Positions 1 through 10,662 of a stretch of DNA of 64,000 bases are shown here, piece after piece. Position 1 is the first letter of the stretch; each line of letters opens with the position of its first letter. Under the pieces are notes generated by a model. The model was not told the DNA's origin and ran no database searches. It saw nothing but the letters and a program-made list of their open reading frames with translations. Made by a program: the position numbers and the translations under genes. Source of the stretch: Phragmites australis (taxonomy: Eukaryota > Streptophyta > Magnoliopsida > Poales > Poaceae); contig NC_084941.1 in the NCBI RefSeq assembly GCF_958298935.1, positions 20,310,001-20,374,000 of the forward strand. The letters run 5' to 3'.

Positions 1-377
1 GAAACATGACCACGAACTTGCGGTCGAGTTGTTTTTAAATTGTATAAAAAGCAAACGAAGTCCGAAAATCATGAAACTTGTCAAGATGTCATGATATCAT
101 ATGTGGAGGCTGTGATAAAAATTTGAGAAGGTTTTGCACAAGTTGTCACGTACGATGCTTGCAAACCGAATAATCTCCGAAGAAACCTGGGTAAACTTCT
201 TCGGTTTGCAACAGATTACAAGCATCGTACATGACAACCTGGGTAAACTTCTCAAATTTTATCACAGCCTCGAACATATGATATCATGACATCTTGACAA
301 GTTTCATGATTTTCGGAATTCGTTTGCTTTTTATACAATTTAAAAACAACTCGACCGCAAGTTCGTGGTCATGTTTC
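1..377. repeat. Long near-perfect fold-back (inverted repeat)
   Basis: Bases 1 to about 181 are repeated in inverted orientation at about 196-377, with a short spacer near 182-195. The arms are almost identical over most of their length, and the left arm is cut by the window edge, so the full arm is longer. The arms contain the stretches TTGTCACGTACGATGCTT and GTCATGATATCAT, which recur in the ~490-bp tandem repeats at 22.2-23.6 kb. The fold-back is therefore probably built from the same CACTA family's internal repeat. A transcript through it would fold into a long hairpin (inference). Confidence 0.85.
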
Positions 378-642
378 GTGAACAAGATGTTCGAAATTTG
401 TGGTCTGTTCCTGGATACGGCCTCACATTATACTAAATAACATGAATGTCATTTTTCCATTCATTTTTTTTCATTATTCGAATGACTAGCAGTTATAATT
501 TGAATTATTCAAGAAAATTCAATTAATTGAAATAAATTAAAGAAATATAGAAAAAGTCCGAGAAATTGGAACATGGAGTACCAGGTATTGTATGAGGAGT
601 GCAGAAAAAGTTTGGAGGTCAAAAATGAAAAAAAAAATTAGG

Positions 643-850
643 GTTTGCCGAGTGTCAAAAAATGACACTCGGGAAAGGAGGCTCTTTGCCGAGTGCCAGG
701 ACGTCTGGCACTCGGCAAAGAATTTCAATTTTTTTTAAAAAAACCCCTCTTTGCCGAGTGCCAGATCGGGGGCACTCGGCAAAGATTTTTAAATTTTTTT
801 AAAGAAAACCCCTCTTTGCCGAGTGCCAGATCGGGGGCACTCGGCAAAGG
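643..850. repeat. CACTA subterminal repeats (TTTGCCGAGTG type)
   Basis: Several paired inverted motifs CTTTGCCGAGTGCC / GGCACTCGGCAAAG lie here. Two consecutive ~45-bp units at about 743-786 and 806-849 are identical and each is a self-complementary hairpin around AGATCGGGGG. Motifs of this kind sit just inside the ends of En/Spm-type elements, where in known elements they bind the TNPA-like protein. Confidence 0.8.
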
Positions 851-859
851 GGGGATTTA

Positions 860-1284
860 ACCCCCGGCCCACGCACCGCACACACGCAAAACCTCCCCGC
901 CGCCGCCCGCGCCCGCGCCAGCCGCCCCCGCCCCCGCGCCCGCGACTGCCCCCGCCCGCGCCGGCCACGCCCGCCCGCGCCCGCGCCGGCCGCGCCCGCC
1001 CGCGCCCGCGCCCGCGCCCGCCCGTGCCCGCCCGCGGTCGCGCCCGCGCCAGCCGCCCCCGGGCCAGCGCCGCCGGAGCAGGAGGAGAAAGAGAGGAGGA
1101 GGAGGAGAGGAGGAAGAAGGAGGAAGAGAAGGAGGAGGAGGAAGAAGGAGGAAGGAGGAAGAAGAAGGAGGAGGAGGAGGAGGAGGAGAAAGAGAGAAGG
1201 AGGAGGAGAGGAGGAAGAAGGAGGAATAGAAGGAGGAGGAGGAAGAAGGAGGAAGGAGGAAGAAGAAGGAGGAGGAGGAGGAGG
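860..1284. repeat. GC-rich CCG/CGCC block followed by homopurine tract
   Basis: Bases 860-1075 are almost pure C/G simple sequence. Bases 1078-1284 are a run of A and G only, broken by a single T at about 1227, and contain two long near-identical halves (period about 100 bp). Reading frames here give only Arg/Pro/Glu-rich low-complexity products and are not believable proteins. The equivalent GC-rich block in the 21.3-kb element lies in the leader upstream of the transposase. Confidence 0.75.
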
Positions 1285-1375
1285 CGCCCCGGCCGCCGTT
1301 GCCACGTCCCCGACGCCTTGTCCACCGGCGCCCTGACCCCTTCACCACCGCTGCCCTACGACGCCCACTAGGTAT

Positions 1376-1805
1376 GCCATCCGTCGTCGTCGTCGTAGTA
1401 TTACTAGTAGTTGCGGTATTTGTAGTGATGGTATTACTTGTGCATGTCGGCCATCAGGCGCACTCGATGCAAACAGGCCTTAGGACTTTCTTGTTAGGAT
1501 TTAAACTGATAAGTACAGGACCTTCACTAATCTTATGAAAAACAGCGCTAATTATTGTGGAAGTTGGGATTAGAAACCTAAATTTGGTGAAGTTATCCCC
1601 TTCTAAGTCGATGTAGATGCTTTATCATAGTTCGGGGAGATCCCGGCCTTCAGATTAGCCTAGAGTAGAGAAAAACAAGTGTCCGTTTGTATATTTTTAA
1701 TGAGATACTAAAAATATATAAAATATTCATAGTGAGTCGGATGCAAAGATTATTTATAAAAAATGTATCTCTAGATGATACGTACAACTTTATACATTAC
1801 TTTAA
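1376..1805. other. No gene recognised
   Basis: GTC/GTA-rich short repeats at 1380-1440, then AT-rich sequence. I see no coding or RNA gene. It may belong to the CACTA element to the left. Confidence 0.5.
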
Positions 1806-1918
1806 AAAGTGTTTTTACTGCCAGCTCTAAAGTGGCCGGTAGTGATAGTCTGTCATCATTACCGGTTGAAGGCTTCAGCCGGTAGTGATAGTCTGTCATC
1901 ACTGTCAGCTGAAGCTTT

Positions 1919-3200
1919 TAGCCGGTAATGATATTCCATGATTGAATCGATATTTTTTGGCCTCAAAAATATGAATTATTTTTTACTGATCAGGCACCCC
2001 CACGCGCGCGCAGTCGCAAGTCACGCAAATTTTTGGACGAAATACCCACATGTGTGGTTCATGGCATTAGAACCTGAGATCACTCAACTCGCAATACATC
2101 CTTACCATCTCACCATAGAAGTACTTATGATGACAATAGCGTATGCAATCCTTCTAATCTCTTTTGTCTAAAACTTCAAACAATTATTTAGATATCTAAA
2201 TAACTTCAAATAAAAAAGTTTTCATCTACAAATCTCATCGAGAGCTATAATCTTCGTATATAGTTTGTCTCCGTCCGACTTCGTATAAAAAAGTTATGAT
2301 TTTTTATGATAAGTTTTCATATATTGTCATTATCGTTCCGCATTACGAACTTGGGATACGAAGCCTTTAGCCAGTAGTGATATTCCATACCCGAATCAAC
2401 ATTTTTTATCCAAAAAAGTGATTTTTTTGCTCAACAAGACACCCCCACGTGCACGTAACTCGCGCGTGTGGTTCATGACATTAGAACCTGAGATCACTCA
2501 ACTCGCAATACATCTTTACCATCCCACCACAGAAGTGCTTGTGATAACAATAGTGTATACAATCCTTCTAATCTCTTTTGTCTAAAACTTCAAACAATTA
2601 TTTGGATATCTAAATAACTTCAAATAAAAAAGTTTTTATGTACAAAGTTGTAGATCTCATCGAGGGCTATAATTTTCGTATAAAGTTTGTCACCGTCCGA
2701 CTTCGTATAAAAAAGTTATGATTTTTTATAATAAGTTTTCATATATTGTCATTATCGTTCCGCACTACGAACTTGGGATACGAAACCTTCAGCTAGTAGT
2801 GATAGTCCATACTTAAATCAACATTTTTTATCCAAAAAAGCGATTTTTTTGCCCAACAAGGCACCCCCACGTGCACGCAGTTGCAAGTCACGCGAAATAC
2901 GTGTGCGTGCAGTTTGTGGCATTCGAACTCGAGATCACTCAGCTCACGCGATACGCCCTTACCATCCCACCATAGAAGTGCTTGTGATAACAACAGCATA
3001 TACAACCCTTTTGATCTCTTCTGTCTAAAATTTTAAATAATTATTTGGATATCTAAATGATTTCAAATGAAAATATTTTTAACTGCAAAGTTGTAAATCT
3101 CGTTGGGAGCTATAATTTTCATATAAAGTTTGTCCTAATCCGACTTTGTATAAAAATTGTTATGATTTTTTAAAGATAAACTATCATCCATTATAACTGT
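1919..3200. repeat. Three tandem units of ~420-450 bp
   Basis: Units begin near 1919, 2369 and 2789. Each starts with a CAGTAGTGATA-type motif and a TCCATACC-AATCAACATTTTT-like segment. Each then has a CACCCCCACG segment, ACCATCYCACCA, TTATTTGGATATCTAAAT, and ends with TCATATATTGTCATTATCG in the first two. Copies are diverged by many substitutions, and the third is the most degraded at its 3' end. Part of the unit (TTATTTGGATATCT ... GTAGATCTCATCGAGAGCTA) recurs at 31.58-31.85 kb. Confidence 0.8.
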
Positions 3201-3629
3201 CGGTTCATAACACAGACCAACAGTTATACCCATTATCACTGTCGGTTGGTAATACGGATCGGCAATGATATTTGATGAAATATCACTACAGGTTCATGGC
3301 TAGAGCGGCAGTAATAGTCATTCTATCGCTACCAGTTCATAAGAAGGACCGGTAGTAATAGTATCACTATCAGTTCATGGCTAGAACCGACAATGATAGT
3401 TAAGTTTCACTATATGTTCTTTTTTAATGTACTTTTAGTGCTAGTCCTTGATATGAATCGATAGTGATACTCTATCACTGTTGGCTCGTAAGGAACAGAC
3501 AGTGATAGGCTGGCATATAAGGTTTATTCTGTAATAGTGATAGTTCACAACTTTTTTATTTAAAATCATTTTTATGCCTAAACATTCATCACATATTTTA
3601 GACAACAAGGGTTAAAAGGGAAAATTTTC

Positions 3630-3756
3630 CTATAGCTCTCAACAATCAGTGATAGATGAGATAGTAAGTAGGCTTCTGGCATGGTGAGATGTCTCGAATT
3701 TGACTCCCATAAAATGCATGTGTGGGTATTTTGCGCAAAAAAAAAAAAACCTGCAG
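3630..3756 (+). repeat. SINE-like sequence with poly(A) tail
   Basis: A tRNA-like segment (GATAGTAAGTAGGCTTCTGG, then a B-box-like CTCGAATTTGACTCC) is followed by GGGTATTTTGCGC and a run of 13 A residues at about 3738-3750. Box A is degenerate and no target-site duplication is obvious, so the assignment is tentative. Confidence 0.4.
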
Positions 3757-4035
3757 GACTTGTGACATAGTACATAGCATAGGTGAGTGGTCTAGATAAG
3801 ATTTTCTTTATTTTTCAGCCCTAAAGATATTTTCAAACCGACAGTGATAATAGACTATCACTGCAGATTGCGTAATGCCAGTTCAAAACCACCGGTGATG
3901 CAAAAAATAAGCCAAAGAATGCATTTGGCTATGACGTGTTCACACAACTTATGTAGAATGCATATGGAATGAGCGTCGCACCATCCCCTACTATTATCTA
4001 TTAAGATAATACATCTTGTGTTGCATAAATATATA

Positions 4036-4311
4036 TCTCAATCTTGTGTTGCCCAAATATAATCGGGATATGTGAAGTCAAATATTATAAAGCATGTTTT
4101 ACCTAAATTCTTCTTAACCCATGAATTGCAGAAGAACGAAGAAATATTGGTGACTCATACTAGATCTTTTGATAATCTTGCAGGTATGTTCACTAAGGCA
4201 TTACCTACTAGCTCCTTTGAAAGGTGTAGACATGGTATTGGAATGAGAAGACGTAGAGAAGTGTGCCAATCAAGGGGGAGAACTTCCCTAAAAGCGCATT
4301 ATCCTAAATGA
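4036..4311 (+). pseudogene. Ty1-copia pol remnant: RNase H C-terminal end
   Basis: Translation gives the end of a copia RNase H domain: a THELQKN segment, then DNLAGMFTKALPTSSFE, which matches the conserved DN-AD-FTKALP box near the end of copia polyproteins. The usual Asp after DNLA is Gly here. Upstream protease, integrase and reverse transcriptase regions are absent, so this is a 5'-truncated element. It is followed by a purine stretch and a 3' LTR starting at 4558. Confidence 0.75.
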
Positions 4312-4557
4312 CTACAAGTCTAGATGATCAATAATTCATTCTTGAAGAATGAAAGAAGCTAATCTAGATTAAGTAAACATTGTACTCTTTTTTCCCTTTA
4401 TGAGTTCTTTAGTTGAAGGTTTTGCCTGCAATGTTTTTAATGAGGTAGTGTGTGTAACATAAGAACGGTAATATGTGTTCTTTTTTATGTTTTTTCCGCT
4501 AGGTTTTTGAGAAAGAGTTTTTAGTGAGACATATATCGTAGTATTAGCCAGGGGAGG

Positions 4558-4800
4558 TGTTGTGAAACTAATCTCTCCTATAAGGAGAGACTGATTCAGT
4601 CTCTGGACCAATGGGTGGGAGGGCAGGTGGATCCTGTCCTACTCAGTTTTCATGTCAGCTTGTACCAAAACAGTTTCATTATAGGAGATTCTATTAGGAC
4701 TATATGTACCAAATGAGACACATCATTGTAAGCTCCAGTTCTTTATTACAATAAATAAAGAAGTTTCCACCAGATTTTTTACCTCTTTTCTTGTGTTCTA
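4558..4800 (+). repeat. Copia 3' LTR (right end not fixed)
   Basis: Starts with TGTTGTGAAACTAATC directly after a polypurine tract AGGGGAGG (4550-4557), as expected for the LTR 3' of the pol remnant at 4036-4311. It contains a polyadenylation-like AATAAATAAAG at about 4751. The 3' boundary cannot be fixed because the partner LTR is missing. Confidence 0.65.
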
Positions 4801-5520
4801 CTTTGAGTTTAGACTGTGTTAGAGAGTTAGAGAGGAAAATGTGCTAACCACCGATAATGTTTCATAACAAATAACTGAGGAAAAAGGAGAGGAACAACCC
4901 TACATCTACCATGTTCATCCATGTGGCAGTAGTGATAGGCACATTTGGTTGGATGCCGCAACTTGCCATGCCACGAGTTAGGTGTGACACACTGAGTTAG
5001 CCACTCGGTTGTTTCACTTGTGCACTTTGACCAGCCATAGGAAGTTAGCGTCTTCCATGTGCATTGCTACAACTTTTTAAGGCTATGCTTTGGCCAACGA
5101 ATCATCTACCATAGAATCCGTCGTGCTGCACATGCGGGAGAAAAGGCACGTCGCAATTAGCGTCATGAAGTGGATTGAGGGAAAAAAATGATCATCCCCA
5201 AAAGAAATGTTGAACCAATAGCATGACATATAAGTACCAAACACAAACGACACGAGGCTTTTAATATGCAGTATCTGCATGCCAGATCATATACGCATTC
5301 TACGTCCATGTGCATCTTTTCATGCAGATACTGAGATAATTTTATTCTATTATTTTAAAAAGATCATATGCGCATTGTGCAAAGCCAAACATGAGGTTTT
5401 GGAAAGCCATACTGTCATATCAATCACCAAAGCAACCTATAATGAACCCCAAATGTCTTGATAGGACCATGAAAAGATAGTTGTTTAGGGTATGAAGAGA
5501 TAGGTAAATACAACAAGAAT
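4801..5520. other. No gene recognised
   Basis: Mixed-composition sequence with only short open frames. A GCAGTATCTGCATG / CATGCAGATACTG inverted pair lies at about 5268-5330. I see no coding, RNA or element terminus that I can support. Confidence 0.5.
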
Positions 5521-5525
5521 CTCCA

Positions 5526-5856
5526 TGTCACATTCCACGGTGACAGCAGAAAGAAGGGGGATATCAGAGGAGAATCGGAGAGGAAGAAGAAGCATGGGAC
5601 TGGGAGGTAGGGGTGTTCTTCACGGCAATTCTATTACAATCTTCTTGAGTTCCAAGTATCTCTTCCCTCTCTTACATATAGGCTGCATGCCCAGCCCTAA
5701 CTCTACCCGGCCCACTCAGTAGCCGGGTAACGCGATCGCGAACTGGGCTTACGCACTCGCTTATGAACTCCTTGGCACTCGACTCCGTTAGTAGCCTGCC
5801 CAATCCTTGAACCTTCCCGCTCTCCCCTAGACTCCGCTGGAGGCTTGTCCATGACA
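5526..5856 (-). repeat. Ty3-gypsy 3' LTR
   Basis: On the minus strand the 331-bp segment begins TGTCA and ends TGACA, the perfect short inverted termini expected of an LTR. Immediately upstream on that strand is a polypurine tract CAGGAGGGGGGA (about 5857-5868) preceded by gypsy pol C-terminal coding sequence. CTCCA at 5521-5525 is the likely target-site copy on this side. The partner LTR is missing. Confidence 0.8.
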
Positions 5857-5868
5857 TCCCCCCTCCTG

Positions 5869-6300
5869 GGCAACCAGCTTGCCCCCAAGATGGAGAAGCC
5901 AGGAATCGATGCCACCGCTCCGCAGCATTCTCCCAGGTCACCAAGGTTTGAGAGAGTCCCATCCATTGTACCAAAATCTAGTCCGTCACTCAAGCTCCCT
6001 TGTGGTAGAGGCGGCGTTGTAGTGCCTGTTCAGGCTCGGTGACGTCCTCTGGGTCATCCTCAGTTTGTTCAGTCGGTAGCTCAGAATGAACTAGAGTGGT
6101 CGCCGGAATCCCCTTCTTCAGTTGTGACACATGAAACACTGGGTGCATCAGATTGGACTCAAGCAACCGGAGCCTGTATGCCACTGTTCCAACTCGAGCT
6201 TCAACCTGAATGGGACTAAAAAACCAAAAGGACAACTTATGGTTAGCTCGATCAGTAATTGAGGTTTGGACATACATTACGTGAAAAACGGACAAAGGAG
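5869..6300 (-). pseudogene. Ty3-gypsy pol C-terminal remnant
   Basis: Minus-strand translation gives the conserved integrase C-terminal region: YVQTSI, RANHKLSFWFF, VGTVAYRLRLLE and HPVFHVSQLKKG. After a frameshift near 5985 comes LVTWENAAERWHRF and PSWGQAG, the usual chromodomain-like end of grass gypsy polyproteins. Everything upstream of the integrase tail is missing. Homology fades at about 6275-6300, where the gypsy sequence is replaced by the CACTA element with GTGACGGGT repeats. That element probably inserted into or truncated the gypsy. Confidence 0.8.
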
Positions 6301-6309
6301 ACACAACTT

Positions 6310-6712
6310 AATGACGGGTTATCACAGTACCCGTCACTTATGTCGCCTCTGGTCGGCACCGGATGTATACCCGTCACTTATAACATGTAATAGGTGACGG
6401 GTAATAATATAACCCGTCACCTATAACATAAGTGATGGGTAAAGATTAAAACCGTCACCTATAACCTGATTATAAGTGACGGGTCTAACAGCACTAGTCA
6501 TAAGTGACGGGTGACCACTAAAACTTTCACCTATAACCTGGTCATAAGCGACGGTTCTGCTGGCACAATCATAAGTGACGGGTCATGGTACAACCCATCA
6601 CTTATGACGTGGTATAGGTGACAGGTCTCCCTAGTCCAGTAATAAGTGATGGGTCGTAATATGATCTGTCACTTATGAGTAGTAATATCACCCGTTACTT
6701 ATTACTTAGATC
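6310..6712. repeat. Left subterminal repeats of CACTA element 2
   Basis: About 20 copies of ATAAGTGACGGGT / ACCCGTCACTTAT and close variants, many in head-to-head pairs separated by about 15-30 bp, so that neighbouring copies could form hairpins. Mutated copies such as ACCCATCAC and GATCTGTCAC fit C-to-T decay of CpG sites. Confidence 0.85.
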
Positions 6713-6715
6713 TGT

Positions 6716-6723
6716 TATATAAA
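6716..6723 (+). promoter_or_regulatory. Probable TATA box of CACTA element 2 transposase
   Basis: TATATAAA lies right after the subterminal repeats and about 400 bp before the transposase start. The right-hand repeat array is likewise followed by TATATAA at about 11164. Confidence 0.45.
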
Positions 6724-7123
6724 GCTAGCTCGCAGCCACTGTGCAGGCCGAACAGTAGTCAACAGTACAGTGCAATAGTTCTGGCGATTTTCTTCGGTTC
6801 CACTAGAGACTTTCTAATATTTTGTTAATTTCAAGTTTGAATTGGTGCTAGGTCTTTGAAGGTTTGTATCTCCCCTTTTCCTTCTCCTCTCATCTCTATT
6901 TGCTAGATTTGTTGTGCTTTGAGTTGTAATCGGTCATTTTGCATCTTTATCCAAAATCTTAGTACAAGTGAGTTGTATTTATGTTAGATTTGGTACTAGG
7001 TTTGGCAGATCTACCGCGAGATGCCACAGATCTAGTGTAATTATTGTAGATTTTAATCACGTGCTTAACCACAAAATTAAGGTCATTATTAATGAAGAAT
7101 GAATGTTTTTACATTAATTGTAG

Positions 7124-10100
7124 ATGACAGATAGAAGTTGGATGTACCTCGAGACCCGGACTTGTACGGAGTACCTGAGCAGGGTGAAGCATTTCATGAG
7201 TGCTGCCTTAGCGGATATGAAAGATCGTGGTATAACGGCAATGTATTGTCCATGTATCGACTACAGGAATAAAAAGAAGTTCCCGAAACCAGACTATCCA
7301 TGCACACTTGGTCGTGCGTGGATTTAAAGAGAATATACATGTTTGAACAAACATGGTGAAGAAGGGCTTAACGAGGGAGAGATGGATCGGGCCCCCCATG
7401 CCGACATTGTAGATCAAGGACTTACACCCGATGAAATGGATCATGATCTCAGGGATGAGGACATATTATGTTTGAATGATAATGATGTCTAGGATTTTGT
7501 GGAGAATGTGGACCAGATGGTGCGGGATGTTGAGCGGCACGACGAGTATAACAATGGTGAGTTTGCTAAATTCCAGGAATTTATGTGGGATTCCAAAACG
7601 CCCCTTTATCCCAACTGTAAGGAGAAGTACACGCGGATCTTTGGGAACCTAAAGCTTCTACAGTTGAAGGCAACCCATGGTTGGACTGATAAGAGTTTTG
7701 AAGCATTGCTGGATCTGCTAAGGGGCATGCTACCGGAGGGGAACTTGGTGCCCAAGGGCGTCTACAATGCGAAGAAGATAATTTGTCCTTTAGGACTGAA
7801 AATAGAAAAAATACATGCATGTAAGCAGGATTGTATCTTGTTTCGTGGAGAGTATACAGAGCTGGATCAATGCCCCGTGTGTGGAACCAATCGATATAAG
7901 CGTATAAATGATGGTCGTGACGGGGACGAAGGCAAGAAAAGTAAAGGTGGTCCTAGGAAGGTGGTGTGATATTTTCCTGTAATTTCCCATTTGAAGCGTC
8001 TGTTTGCCAACAGAAAGGAGGCCCAATTGGTGCGTTGGCATAAGGAGGGTCGTAAGAACGACACAATGATACGGCACCCGGTAGATTCCGCTCAGTGGCG
8101 AATCGTTGATTCCAGATTTGGTTGGTTCACCGAAGAATTGAGAAATATTAGGTTTGCTATGAGCACGGATGGCATGAATCCATTCGGTAACATGAGTACC
8201 TCACATAGCACATGCCCTGTTGTATTGTCGATCTACAACCTTCCACCCTGGCTTTGTCACAAGCGGAAATATATTATGTTATCGATCTTGATATCAGGAT
8301 CGAAACAACCTAGCAATGATATAGATGTGTACCTCAGACCTTTAGTCGATGATCTTAAGAAACTCTGGTCGGAAGGTATAGAGGTTTGGGATCAGTACAA
8401 GCAAGAGTACTTTACCTTGCACGCCATGTTGTTCGTCACCATCAATGATCTGCCAGCACTTCGTAACTTGTCAAGTCAGAATAAAAGAAAAGGTGAAGTA
8501 TGCCCCCATTGCTTAGATGACACATGCAGTTTGAGGTTGGACAACTCAAAGAAAACAGTGTACATGCGGCATCGACGTTTCCTTCCCAAGAAACACCTGT
8601 ACCGAAACATGGACAAGCAGTTTGATGCCACAAGGGAGAAAGCATTAACTACAAGGCATTTCAGCGGGGAAGATGTCCACAATCAGGTTAAGAATATCAA
8701 TATTGTCCTTAGCAAGCGAAATCAATCCTCTAAGGATGATGAATAGTTAGGAATGTGGAACAAGAAATCAATACTATTCGAGCTAGAGTATTGGGAAAAA
8801 TTAGATGTTCGTCACTCTATCGACAACATGCATGTAAAGAAGAAAATCTGCAAGAGTCTAATCGGTACATTGCTGCAAATGAAGGGAAAAGGAAAGGACC
8901 ATGAGAACGCACGAGCTGAACTTGAAGATATGGGCTTAAGGCCGGAGCTCCATGCACAAGATACAGACAAAGAAAAACACCTACCCCCAGCGGCTATCAT
9001 TCTCTCCAAGAAGGAGAAAAAAGAATTCTACGAGTTCTTGAACAGTGTGAAAGTTTTCTCCGGTTACTCGTCCCACATCGCAAGACTTGTCTCGATGAAA
9101 GAGCTAAAAATGAATTTCGCTATGATGAAGTCCCATGATTGCCATGTGATGATGATGTCACTGCTTGCGGTAGCAATTAGGAACATCCTCCCAATAAAGG
9201 TTCGTGAGGCTATCTTGAACCTGTGCTTTTTCTTCAATGCAATTGAACAAAAGGTGCTCGATCCAGACTCGCTGGAGGAGCTAGAAAGAAGACACTTTGA
9301 GACTCTATGTATTCTTGAGGTGTATTTCCCACCATCATTTTTTTGATATCATGGTACATCTCACTGCTCACCTCATGAAGGAGATACACTACCTTGGCCC
9401 CGTGTTCTTGCATCACATGTTTCCATACGAGAGATATATGAGCATTCTCAAGTCGTACGTAAGGAATCGAGCCTTTCCCAAGGGATGCATCATGCAGGGT
9501 TATGTGACAGAGGAGGCATTGGAGTGGTCTGTTAATTACATTGACTCAAATAACCCAATTGGCGTGCCTAAGTCTCGCCATAAGGGAAGGCTTGCCGGTG
9601 TGGGACTTCTGAGAAAGATGGCAATAACTTCTGATCCGAAGGCTTACGACCAAGCTCATTTCCTCGTGCTGCAACAAATGAGCGAAGTGTGCTGATATGT
9701 CGATGAGCTCAAGCAGATGCTGCTTGAAGAGAATCCAGGGCAGACTGAAGCTTGGGTTGCGAGGCAACATATGCGATGGTTTACGACTTGGTTCCGAGAT
9801 CGAATCAAACAATCGAGTACTCCTACAAGTGATGTGATAAAAAAACTGGCATCGGACCCTATATACACAATTATGACATATCAAAGATATGATATAAACG
9901 GATACAAATTTTACACGGTTGCCCAAGATGAGAAGAGTATATGCCAGAACAGTGATGTCCGTATAGAAGCTTATGACAACGACATGCAGAGGGGCACATA
10001 CTATGGTCAAATAGATGAGATCTGGGAGCTGAACTAATTGGGATTCAAGGTAGCCCTGTTTCGGTGCCATTGGGTACGTGGGGCAAAGGGCGTCACTAAT

Positions 10101-10418
10101 GACAAGTATGGGTTCACTAGCGTTGATCTCAAACATATCGGATACAAGTCTGAACCCTTCGTACTCGCTAAAGATGTTTGCCAAGTCTTTTATATGACTG
10201 ACACAACAAAAAAGAAACGTCATGTGGTTCTTGCTGGGAAAAGACGCATCGTCAGAGTTGCAAACGTCGTTAATGAGGAGTTCAATCAATTTGATGAAAT
10301 TCCCCCTTTTGCTACTGCAGTCGCGCCACGCCTTTCGTCGATCGAGGAAACTCCATACATCCGCCCTGACCATAACGAACGGATCCATGTCAAGAAAGTA
10401 CGAAAACGACGAATTTGA
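7124..10418 (+). pseudogene. TNP2-type CACTA transposase, decayed
   Basis: The frame opens with MTDRSWMYLETRT, the Transpos_assoc domain of En/Spm transposases. The TNP2 region follows (7499-8746: CILFRGEYTELDQCPVCG, then WRIVDSRFGWFTEE and LPPWLCHKRKYIML). Next come DUF4218-like sequence (8753-9590: HLTAHLMKEIHYLGPV, FPYERYMSILKSYVRN) and a DUF4216-like C-terminal part (9717-10418: YYGQIDEIWELN, FKVALFRCHWV). All segments from 7124 to 9346 share one frame, interrupted by stops near 7325, 7490, 7967 and 8744. A frameshift in a run of seven T residues near 9340 moves to a second frame, which stays open to 10418 except for stops near 9693 and 10035. The family cuts and pastes CACTA DNA; this copy cannot make full-length protein. 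Confidence 0.9.
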
Positions 10419-10435
10419 ATTTCAGTGTGAAATTT

Positions 10436-10530
10436 GTAATATTAATGTCAAATTTGTAATATTAATGGCAAATTTGTAATATTAATGACAAATTTGTAAT
10501 ATTAATGACAAATTTGTAATATTACTGTAA
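10436..10530. repeat. ~20-bp AT-rich minisatellite
   Basis: About five tandem copies of AAATTTGTAATATTAATGAC with small changes, followed by more degenerate copies to about 10660. It sits between the transposase and the right subterminal repeats. Confidence 0.85.
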
Positions 10531-10662
10531 AATTTGACTTTTAAGTTATTTGAATTGTTAATGTTAATGTCAAAATTGAATTTTAAGTTTCAAGTTATTT
10601 GAATTTGTAATATTAATGTCAAATTTGAATTTTTAATATTAATGTCAAATTTGAATTTTTAC

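Larger units (their letters stand above)
1..1375. mobile_element. CACTA-type element, partial (element 1)
   Basis: Three blocks occur in the same order as in the CACTA element at 21.3-25.7 kb: internal repeat sequence (1-377), short inverted CCGAGTGCC/GGCACTCGG subterminal-type repeats (643-850), and a very GC-rich leader-like block (860-1075) running into a purine tract. No CACTA terminus or transposase reading frame is present here, so this is a fragment or a non-autonomous derivative continuing off the left window edge. Assignment rests on the shared repeats. Confidence 0.6.
1806..3900. mobile_element. Unclassified repeat element with (A)CCGGTAGTGATAG motifs
   Basis: Both flanks carry many variants of CCGGTAGTGATAGTCTGTCATCAC in direct and inverted orientation (about 1825-1930 and 3200-3530, with a last pair at 3835-3890). 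Between them are three tandem units of about 430 bp. The motif pattern resembles subterminal repeats of non-autonomous CACTA elements, but no clear CACTA terminus or transposase is visible. Related sequence occurs at 31.15-32.19 kb, showing that it is a dispersed family. Confidence 0.55.

Noticed and set aside
789..1371. Overlapping open frames of 160-180 codons on both strands
   Set aside because: They encode only Arg/Pro/Glu/Ser/Leu low-complexity peptides from simple GC and GGA repeats.
10436..10530. Considered as a CRISPR-like array
   Set aside because: The 20-bp units are contiguous, without unique spacers; it is an AT-rich minisatellite in a plant transposon.
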